From assembly GCA_003552365.1 (NCBI GenBank), contig PUKR01000175.1, forward strand, positions 1 to 27,224: a stretch of 27,224 nt of DNA, read 5' to 3'. How positions within the stretch are numbered: the stretch's first letter is position 1; every line of letters begins with the position of its first letter. The translations under genes were made by a program, and so were the position numbers. This document shows positions 21,638 to 27,224 of this stretch, piece by piece. Under the pieces are notes generated by a model, which made no database searches, had not been told where the DNA came from, and worked only from the letters and a program-made list of their open reading frames with translations. The DNA is from Syntrophomonadaceae bacterium (GTDB lineage: Bacteria > Bacillota > Dethiobacteria > DTU022).

Positions 21638-24046
21638 ATGGCCTTGAAAGAAATTAAAAAGGCTGCCGTCATGGGTGCCGGGGTAATGGGGGCTACCATA
21701 GCCGCCCATTTGGCTAATGTAGGCATCCCGGTATTACTGCTTGATATTGTTCCCCGCGAACTAACTGAAGAAGAGCAAAAAAAAGGGTTAACCCTGGAAA
21801 GCCCGGAAGTGCGCAATCGCCTGGCAGTAAACGGGAAAAATGACTTGCTCAAGCAAAAACTAAACCCGCTTTACCGTAAATCCTATATTGAGAGGATTAC
21901 CCCCGGCAACTTCGAAGACGACATGGACAAGCTAAAAGATGTCGACTGGATTGTAGAAGTAATTGTAGAAAATATGGAAATTAAAAAGAAAGTATTTAAG
22001 CAGGTCGAAGAAAACTGGACCGAAGGGACCATTGTTTCCTCGAACACTTCCGGCCTGTCCATCAATGAAATGGTCTCCGAAAACTCTCCGGAGTTTCGCA
22101 GGCATTTTCTTGGGACACACTTCTTTAATCCCCCGCGCTATATGAGGCTTTTAGAACTTATTCCTTGCCAGGATACATCCGAAGAAGTCCTCAATTATAT
22201 GCACCGCTTCTGCGAAAAGACCCTGGGCAAGGGGGTTGTCTTCGCAAAAGATACTCCTAACTTTATAGCCAACCGCATCGGTATTTATGGCATGGTTTAT
22301 ACGATCAAGCTCATGGAGCAGAAAAACATGAGTATAGAAGCGGTTGACGCTATAACCGGTCCGCCAATGGGGCACCCTAAAAGCGCTTCTTTCCGTACCG
22401 GCGACATGGTTGGCCTGGACACATTCGTCCACGTAGCCCGTACCATTCGAGAAAAGTCAGATGACCCCGAAGACAAAGAAATGTTTGAGTTACCCGAATT
22501 CGTCAACAAAATGATTGAAAACAACATGCTCGGTGATAAAACACAACAGGGGTTCTATAAAAAAGTCAAGGGCGAAAGCGGTTCCGAAATACTTGCGCTT
22601 GATTATGAAAAAATGGAATACAGGCCCAGGCAAAAGCCTAAATTCGATATATTATCTAAAACTAAACAGGCCGGTTTAAAAGATGGATTAAAAATGCTTG
22701 TTGAATCCGAGGACGAAGCAGGGCAGTTCGCATGGAACCTCACTAAACGCCTGCTGCTCTACACAGCCAAGTTAATTCCGGAAATTGCCGATGACATAAT
22801 CAATGTGGACCGGGCAATGCGCTGGGGATTTAACTGGGAACTCGGCCCCTTCGAAACCTGGGATGCTATTGGTGTAAAAGAAAGTGTAGAAAGAATGAAA
22901 AATGAAGGTGAAGAAATCCCGGCAAACGTTCAAGAAATGCTAGAAAAGGGCTTTGAAAGTTTCTACAAAGAAAAGGAAGATGGCACCTTCTATTACTACG
23001 ACTTTGCTTCGAAAGAGTACAAGCAGGTGCCGATTAGCCCGGAAATAATCAGCCTGCCCTCCTTGAAAAAGCAAAACAAACTGATCAAAGGCGATGACGA
23101 GGGAAGCCTGGTAGATTTAGGTGACGGAATCTGCTGCCTGGAAATGCACACTCAAAGGCAGGCAATCTCACCTGGCTTTATAGACTTTATATATGAAGCC
23201 CTGGAAGAGGCTGAAAAGAATTATACCGGCATGGTAGTCGGCAACCAGGAAAACCACTTTTGTGTCGGAGCAAATGTGGGATTGGTTATGATGGCCGCTC
23301 AAGGCGGAGAATGGGATATGCTCAATAGTTTTATCAAAAAATTCCAGGATGCCATGATGGCCATGAAATATTCAAAAATACCCGTTGTCGGTGCTCCATT
23401 CCAAATGACCCTTGGCGGCGGTATGGAAATAGTGCTCCATTGTAACCGTATTCATGCCGCGGCCGAAACTTACATGGGACAGGTTGAAATGGGTGTTGGC
23501 CTTTTACCGGGCGGTGGCGGTAACAAAGAGTTGCTGATTCGCTTTACCGAAGGATTGAGGGAAGATACCAAAGTAGATATGTTACCTTATGTCCAAAAAG
23601 CATTTGAAGCAATTGCCATGTCAACCGTAGCAACCAGCGCTCGACAGGCCCAGGAATTAGGTTTTATGCGTCCTACCGACAAAGTAAGCATCAACCAGGA
23701 CTTTCTACTTCATGATGCCAAAAATACCGCTTTGGCCATGAACCTGGAAGGATTCGAACCACCGGAACAAAAACCAATCAAAGTTCTGGGCGAGTATGGC
23801 GTAGCCACATTCAAAGCAGGTGTTCAAAATATGCGCTGGGGAGAATATATTAGTGATCATGATCAAAAGATAGCAAACGAAATCGCCTTTGTAATCTGCG
23901 GAGGCAACATAAAACCCAATTCATACGTTAGCGAACAATACCTGTTGGATATTGAAAGAGAAGCTTTCCTAAGACTTTGTGGTGAAGAAAAAACCATGGA
24001 CCGGATCAACCATATGCTCACCACAGGCAAACCTTTAAGGAATTAA
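21638..24046 (+). CDS. fadN: 3-hydroxyacyl-CoA dehydrogenase / enoyl-CoA hydratase fusion
   Basis: This fusion hydrates enoyl-CoA and oxidises 3-hydroxyacyl-CoA with NAD. The dehydrogenase comes first: GAGVMG (13-18) in the Rossmann fold, SSNTSGL, catalytic H161 in GTHFFNPPRYMRLLELI and the C-terminal HAD repeats to about 430. The hydratase/crotonase domain lies at about 490-700, with an oxyanion stretch FCVGANVGL and both catalytic glutamates, E597 (TLGGGME) and E617 (GQVEMGVGLLPGGGG). This order is that of Bacillus FadN, the reverse of E. coli FadB. Length is 802 aa. GAAGGAGG precedes the ATG. It sits between fadR and the thiolase. In a syntrophic anaerobe it would act in fatty-acid oxidation, though the butanoyl direction is also possible. 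Confidence 0.95.
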   Translation: MALKEIKKAAVMGAGVMGATIAAHLANVGIPVLLLDIVPRELTEEEQKKGLTLESPEVRNRLAVNGKNDLLKQKLNPLYRKSYIERITPGNFEDDMDKLKDVDWIVEVIVENMEIKKKVFKQVEENWTEGTIVSSNTSGLSINEMVSENSPEFRRHFLGTHFFNPPRYMRLLELIPCQDTSEEVLNYMHRFCEKTLGKGVVFAKDTPNFIANRIGIYGMVYTIKLMEQKNMSIEAVDAITGPPMGHPKSASFRTGDMVGLDTFVHVARTIREKSDDPEDKEMFELPEFVNKMIENNMLGDKTQQGFYKKVKGESGSEILALDYEKMEYRPRQKPKFDILSKTKQAGLKDGLKMLVESEDEAGQFAWNLTKRLLLYTAKLIPEIADDIINVDRAMRWGFNWELGPFETWDAIGVKESVERMKNEGEEIPANVQEMLEKGFESFYKEKEDGTFYYYDFASKEYKQVPISPEIISLPSLKKQNKLIKGDDEGSLVDLGDGICCLEMHTQRQAISPGFIDFIYEALEEAEKNYTGMVVGNQENHFCVGANVGLVMMAAQGGEWDMLNSFIKKFQDAMMAMKYSKIPVVGAPFQMTLGGGMEIVLHCNRIHAAAETYMGQVEMGVGLLPGGGGNKELLIRFTEGLREDTKVDMLPYVQKAFEAIAMSTVATSARQAQELGFMRPTDKVSINQDFLLHDAKNTALAMNLEGFEPPEQKPIKVLGEYGVATFKAGVQNMRWGEYISDHDQKIANEIAFVICGGNIKPNSYVSEQYLLDIEREAFLRLCGEEKTMDRINHMLTTGKPLRN

Positions 24047-24062
24047 AGGAGGAGGTAAAAGA

Positions 24063-25241
24063 ATGAAAGAAGCTGTTATTGTTTCCACTGTCAGAACAGC
24101 AATCGGCAGGGCCCCGCGCGGCACTCTGCGCAATACAAGGCCTGAAGATATGGGAACCACCGCAGTCAAGGAAGCGATTTCCCGCGCTAAAGGCCTGGAC
24201 AGCGCAGAAATTGAAGACTTAATCTTGGGCTGCTCTTTTCCCGAAGCCGAGCAAGGCGCCAACATAGCCAGAATTGTTGCTTTACAAGCAGGCCTGCCAG
24301 TCGAGGTTCCCGGCCAAACCGTAAACAGGTTTTGTTCTTCGGGGTTGCAGGCAATTGCAATGGCTGCCGAACGGATCATGTGCGGCTTTGCCGACGTAAT
24401 CGTTGCCGGTGGGGTAGAAAGCATGAGTATGGTCCCCATGGGCGGGAACAAGCTTGCCCCAAGCCCCAGGCTTGTCGAAGACCATATTGAAGCTTACACT
24501 CCGATGGGCATAACTGCTGAATTTGTAGCCCAGCGTTACAATATTTCACGTGAAGACCAGGACCAGTTTGCCCTGAGCAGCCATCAAAAAGCAGCATCTG
24601 CAATCAAGGAAGGGCGTTTTAAAGATGAAATCGTCCCCCTGAAGGTAGTAGAACGCGAACCCGGGCCGGATAACCAAATAGTTGAGAAAGAAAAAACGTT
24701 CGAAGTCGACGAAGGCGTACGCCCGGATACAAGTTTAGAAGCCTTATCCAGGCTGCGCTCGCCTTTTCACGCCAAAGGCAGTGTAACTGCCGGTAATTCC
24801 TCTCAAACCAGTGACGGAGCTGCTGCTACGGTAGTAATGTCTGCAGACAAAGCAAAAGCTTTGGGGTTAAAACCGATAGCTGTTTTCCGCGGCTTCGGTG
24901 TGGCCGGCTGTCCTCCCGAAATTATGGGTATCGGACCGTCTGTAGCCATACCAAAGCTGATGAAACTTACCGGCAAAAAAATCGACGACATCGACCTGGT
25001 TGAACTTAACGAAGCCTTTGCTTCCCAGGCCCTTTACTGCATCAGAGAACTGGGGCTTAACCCGGACACAGTTAATGTCAACGGTGGAGCGATTGCCCTG
25101 GGACATCCATTAGGCTGCACCGGGGCTAAACTTACCGCTACCCTGCTCCATGAAATGACCCGCCGCAATTCACGCTACGGAGTCGTTTCAATGTGCATCG
25201 GGGGAGGCATGGGAGCTGCCGGCCTATTTGAAAAGGCTTAG
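24063..25241 (+). CDS. fadA: Acetyl-CoA C-acyltransferase (3-ketoacyl-CoA thiolase)
   Basis: The thiolase cleaves 3-ketoacyl-CoA with CoA to acetyl-CoA and a shortened acyl-CoA. The nucleophile is C91 (NRFCSSGLQAIA). The other active-site groups are N316 (LNEAFASQA), H348 (GGAIALGHPLGCTG) and C378 (VSMCIGGGMGAA). Length 392 aa is typical. AAAGGAGGAGG lies before the ATG, only 16 nt after fadN. Its end is followed by a long-stem terminator. The gene pair and the FadR box favour degradative use. No acyl-CoA dehydrogenase or ligase lies within the window. Confidence 0.96.
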   Translation: MKEAVIVSTVRTAIGRAPRGTLRNTRPEDMGTTAVKEAISRAKGLDSAEIEDLILGCSFPEAEQGANIARIVALQAGLPVEVPGQTVNRFCSSGLQAIAMAAERIMCGFADVIVAGGVESMSMVPMGGNKLAPSPRLVEDHIEAYTPMGITAEFVAQRYNISREDQDQFALSSHQKAASAIKEGRFKDEIVPLKVVEREPGPDNQIVEKEKTFEVDEGVRPDTSLEALSRLRSPFHAKGSVTAGNSSQTSDGAAATVVMSADKAKALGLKPIAVFRGFGVAGCPPEIMGIGPSVAIPKLMKLTGKKIDDIDLVELNEAFASQALYCIRELGLNPDTVNVNGGAIALGHPLGCTGAKLTATLLHEMTRRNSRYGVVSMCIGGGMGAAGLFEKA

Positions 25242-25287
25242 TCTGTGAAAGGCCAAATCAACCAATATAGGCATGATTAATTAATGC

Positions 25288-25351
25288 TGGGGCGCTTTGC
25301 TTAATATTAACGCATTTATATGTTATCATTAAGTAAACGCGCTCCATTTTT
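25288..25351 (+). terminator. Long-stem intrinsic terminator of the fad operon
   Basis: TGGGGCGCTTTGCTTAAT (25288-25305) pairs with ATTAAGTAAACGCGCTCCA (25328-25346) over 18 bp with one bulged C and two G-U pairs. Five T follow on plus, then ATTTT. The 22-nt loop is AT-rich. Position about 50 nt after the fadA stop supports termination. Confidence 0.65.
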
Positions 25352-25428
25352 ATTTTGTTGTTCAAGTAATAGAATGCCATCCATCAAAATAGATTTAACT
25401 CTTTATCAAACTTAGGAGGTAGCAGACG

Positions 25429-26604
25429 ATGATCCCGAAAGATGAACTGTACAAAAGGGTAAATAGTCTACAAGCAAGAATGCAAAAAGATGGAATAGCC
25501 GGGGCTTTGCTGGTGCAGCGGGCCGACCTTTTTTATTTTAGCGGAACCGGCCAAAACGGGCACCTGCTTATTCCGGCAGAAGGAGAGCCTGTTTTGGTGG
25601 TAAAAAAATCTCTTGCCCGGGCCCAACAGGAAAGTGCCCTGGAAAAAGTGGTGCCCTTTTTGGGCTGGGAAGAATTAATCGGGCAAATCAAAGACATTTT
25701 TGCTGCCGGAAACCAGATCGGCCTGGAAGCCGATGTCCTCCCCGCAAATCTTTACCTGCGCTATAAAAAAATGCTTGAAGACTATGAGGTTGTTGACATT
25801 TCTAAACAAGTCCGCAAAGTAAGAGCCGTTAAATCCGACTATGAGTTAAATATGATGAAAGAAGCGGCAAAAATTAGCAGTTCAGTCTTTAACCATGCAA
25901 GCAAAGTCATCCAGGAAGGCATGAGCGAAGTCGAATTGGCCGGCCATCTTGAGTACCATGCTCGAACCCTCGGGCACCAGGGGGTTGTTCGGATGCGCGG
26001 GTTCAACCAGGAAATGCACTACGGACACATTATGAGCGGTGACAATGCCGCAGCGTTAACTTTTTTTGATGGGCCTACCGGGGGACCGGGGCTCAATCCC
26101 TCTTTTCCACAGGGCGCAGGAATCTCAACAATCAAGCGACATGAACCGATCCTGATCGATTTTGTCAGCGTGCTTGGTGGATACATGGTCGATCAAACCA
26201 GGATTTACTCCCTGGGCAGACCTGCTCTTCATCTCCTGGAAGCTTACCAGCAAGCAGTAAATATAAAAAAAACTATTGCGGAAATGGCAAAACCAGGTGT
26301 GACCTGCTCCACTTTATTTGCCAAAGCTGAAGAAATGGCTGACAGGGCTGGGCTTAACAATCATTTCATGGGTTACGTAGAAAAAATAAACTTTATCGGC
26401 CACGGTGTGGGCCTGGAATTGGATGAACTGCCCGTTCTGGCCCGCGGTCTGGATCTGCCCCTGGAAGAAGGCATGGTTTTTGCACTGGAACCGAAATTCA
26501 TCTTTCCCAGCGAAGGGACGGTTGGCATAGAAGATACCTTTGTGGTTAACTTTAACCGGGCGGTCCAGTTAACCGGTTTAAATGACGAGCTGCAAATATT
26601 GTAA
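25429..26604 (+). CDS. M24-family metallopeptidase (Xaa-Pro aminopeptidase-like)
   Basis: The N-terminal creatinase/prolidase domain spans about 10-130 and the pita-bread catalytic domain 140-385. All five dinuclear metal ligands are present: D244 (ILIDFV) and D255 (MVDQTR), H325 (FIGHGVGLELDE), E354 (FALEPKF) and E368 (VGIEDTF). The protein should therefore be an active metal enzyme, most likely an aminopeptidase P that removes N-terminal residues before proline. Metal-using non-peptidase relatives exist, so the substrate is not certain. Length 391 aa is near the usual 350-400. AGGAGG precedes the ATG. It lies alone after the fad terminator, and no clear promoter was seen in the short gap. 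Confidence 0.92.
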   Translation: MIPKDELYKRVNSLQARMQKDGIAGALLVQRADLFYFSGTGQNGHLLIPAEGEPVLVVKKSLARAQQESALEKVVPFLGWEELIGQIKDIFAAGNQIGLEADVLPANLYLRYKKMLEDYEVVDISKQVRKVRAVKSDYELNMMKEAAKISSSVFNHASKVIQEGMSEVELAGHLEYHARTLGHQGVVRMRGFNQEMHYGHIMSGDNAAALTFFDGPTGGPGLNPSFPQGAGISTIKRHEPILIDFVSVLGGYMVDQTRIYSLGRPALHLLEAYQQAVNIKKTIAEMAKPGVTCSTLFAKAEEMADRAGLNNHFMGYVEKINFIGHGVGLELDELPVLARGLDLPLEEGMVFALEPKFIFPSEGTVGIEDTFVVNFNRAVQLTGLNDELQIL

Positions 26605-26651
26605 GCTTTTCGGTTTCTATCAGGAACCGAACCGGTTCCGATCTAAACTCA

Positions 26652-26732
26652 TCAGACCCCGCCATTACATCCAGGCAGTAACAGCAAAGCCAGGATAGCC
26701 AGGGTTAAAAGTGTCATTTTCAATTTGTTCAT
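26652..26732 (-). CDS. Very small lipoprotein (26 residues)
   Basis: A short frame begins MNKLKMTLLT, continues as a hydrophobic leucine-rich helix and ends in LLPGC followed by NGGV. This is a complete lipoprotein signal: positive start, hydrophobic core and lipobox LPGC with C22. The mature product would be only five residues (CNGGV). A perfect GAGGAGG stands 6 nt before the ATG, and a plausible promoter lies 35 nt further up. The strong ribosome site and exact signal-peptide layout argue for a real gene too short for usual gene calling. It could be a structural micro-lipoprotein, or, as for enterococcal sex pheromones, a source of signal peptide fragments. Both functions are speculation. 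Confidence 0.7.
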   Translation of the reverse strand: MNKLKMTLLTLAILALLLLPGCNGGV

Positions 26733-26766
26733 TTTAAACCTCCTCAACTACAGATTATTAACTATA

Positions 26767-26795
26767 TTAATAGCACAGATTCCGATTATTTGCAA
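26767..26795 (-). promoter_or_regulatory. Promoter of the small lipoprotein gene
   Basis: On minus, TTGCAA (26790-26795), 17 nt and TATTAA (26767-26772) form a fair sigma-A promoter ending about 35 nt before the small lipoprotein start. Confidence 0.5.
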
Positions 26796-26815
26796 TCTAA
26801 ATATCCTTCATTAAT

Positions 26816-26839
26816 AAAAAAATTGCCTGGCAATCAGGC
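26816..26839 (-). terminator. Weak minus-strand intrinsic terminator
   Basis: On minus, GCCTG and CAGGC enclose a 5-nt loop and are followed by AA and seven T. No minus-strand gene was found on its upstream side (26840-27207). It shields the lipoprotein promoter from transcription through the DnaA-box region. Confidence 0.45.
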
Positions 26840-26904
26840 TATGTGAAAATAGTTTTATGTAACCTAAATTAATGAAAAATAAAATTTTAACCCCTAAAAC
26901 AGGG

Positions 26905-27000
26905 TTTTTCACAAAGCAAATACCTGTTCTGTTAACAGTATGCACAGAGTTATCCACAGGCAGAACCCGCTTGTTGTATAACTAATTCATATTATCCACA
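26905..27000. promoter_or_regulatory. Cluster of DnaA boxes
   Basis: Two perfect DnaA boxes, TTATCCACA, stand at 26950-26958 and 26992-27000, exactly 42 bp apart (four helical turns) in the same orientation. TTTTTCACA (26905-26913) fits the relaxed TTWTNCACA form, and GTATGCACA (26938-26946) differs at one base. The flank to the left (26860-26900) is very AT-rich. This could be a replication origin, a DnaA-titration site, or DnaA control of the gene at 27208. A small hairpin (GCGGT/ACCGC, 27007-27035) follows. Confidence 0.6.
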
Positions 27001-27207
27001 TTATTAGCAGGCGGTAACCATAAAATCACCGCTGCAAAACATTTTGAGAGGTGGCATGTAAATTGGTAAGGGAAACAAAATCATTCCCGGTGCCTGCTCC
27101 CTTCTATTTTTATCTATGGATTTTGCATTAAAAAAAAGGGAAAATGAAATAATTAGCGAATACTGTTTAATGGAAAATACCTAATTTTTGTTGAAGGAGG
27201 CATTAGC

Positions 27208-27224
27208 ATGGAAATTTTCGTAAA
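27208..27224 (+). CDS. Start of an unidentified gene (cut by window edge)
   Basis: GAAGGAGG lies 7 nt before an ATG that opens MEIFV and then leaves the window. The strong ribosome site makes a real start likely. Five residues cannot identify it. An electron-transfer flavoprotein beta subunit would suit the fad neighbourhood, and a DNA polymerase sliding clamp would suit the DnaA boxes; both are guesses. Confidence 0.55.

Noticed and set aside
27056..27131. AUG-stop pair after GAGAGGTGG and a 22-codon frame from TTG 27063
   Set aside because: A start directly followed by a stop, and a short peptide with no recognisable feature, are too weak to call a gene, although a leader function cannot be excluded.
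1..27224. tRNA, rRNA, CRISPR, IS or prophage features
   Set aside because: None could be seen by eye; no repeat-spacer pattern, transposase or integrase motif was found, with the caveat that no search tool was used.

Overview
The window reads as chromosomal DNA of a strictly anaerobic, low-to-mid GC Gram-positive bacterium of the Clostridia, plausibly a Syntrophomonadales-like amino-acid or fatty-acid oxidiser. The grounds are the Firmicutes gene order tig-clpP-clpX-lon-engB, strong AGGAGG-type ribosome binding sites, sigma-A-type promoters, a Bacillus-like FadR/FadN/FadA set, clostridial-type glutamate dehydrogenase, and many ferredoxin- and Fe-S-dependent oxidoreductases. No IS element, prophage, CRISPR array, tRNA or rRNA was seen. 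The assignment is an inference from gene content; no search was run.

Layout. (1) 1-3924, minus strand: a four-subunit 2-oxoacid:ferredoxin oxidoreductase (korD-korA-korB-korC), followed by a GlnK/YcbA-like membrane histidine kinase that overlaps korC by 53 nt and runs off the left edge. (2) 3925-4345: a gap with a perfect 12-bp hairpin and a strongly self-complementary segment that could be RNA or a tiny gene. (3) 4346-5635, minus: NAD-type glutamate dehydrogenase. (4) 5636-7927: an orphan plus-strand terminator, then a BirA operator on a consensus promoter driving birA-bioY. (5) 7928-8143: a gap with several pairing arms. (6) 8144-12964, minus: a four-gene operon with a consensus promoter. 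It encodes a HydC/NuoE-like protein, a HydB/NuoF-like protein, a Cys-rich NuoG/HydA-N-terminus-like protein without a hydrogenase domain, and an FMN glutamate-synthase-like protein. (7) 13224-14006, minus: a HgdC/BcrAD-type activase without its dehydratase. (8) 14160-20660, minus: tig, clpP, clpX, lon, engB. (9) 20909-25351, plus: fadR-fadN-fadA with a FadR box at the promoter and a terminator after fadA. (10) 25429-26604, plus: an M24 peptidase. (11) 26605-27224: a previously missed 26-residue lipoprotein gene on minus, a cluster of DnaA boxes, and the first codons of a further plus-strand gene.

How the parts fit. Glutamate dehydrogenase yields 2-oxoglutarate and NADH, and Kor turns 2-oxoglutarate into succinyl-CoA and reduced ferredoxin. 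FadN/FadA carry out the hydration, dehydrogenation and thiolysis steps of beta-oxidation, producing NADH and acetyl-CoA. The HydBC-like pair is the core known from NADH/ferredoxin electron-bifurcating (Bfu/HydABC) enzymes, but here its third partner is a glutamate-synthase-like flavoprotein rather than a hydrogenase. This is the most interesting system in the window: a probable NAD(H)/ferredoxin-coupled enzyme whose third substrate is not known, possibly an amino acid or imine. Biotin supply (birA-bioY) and protein quality control are housekeeping.
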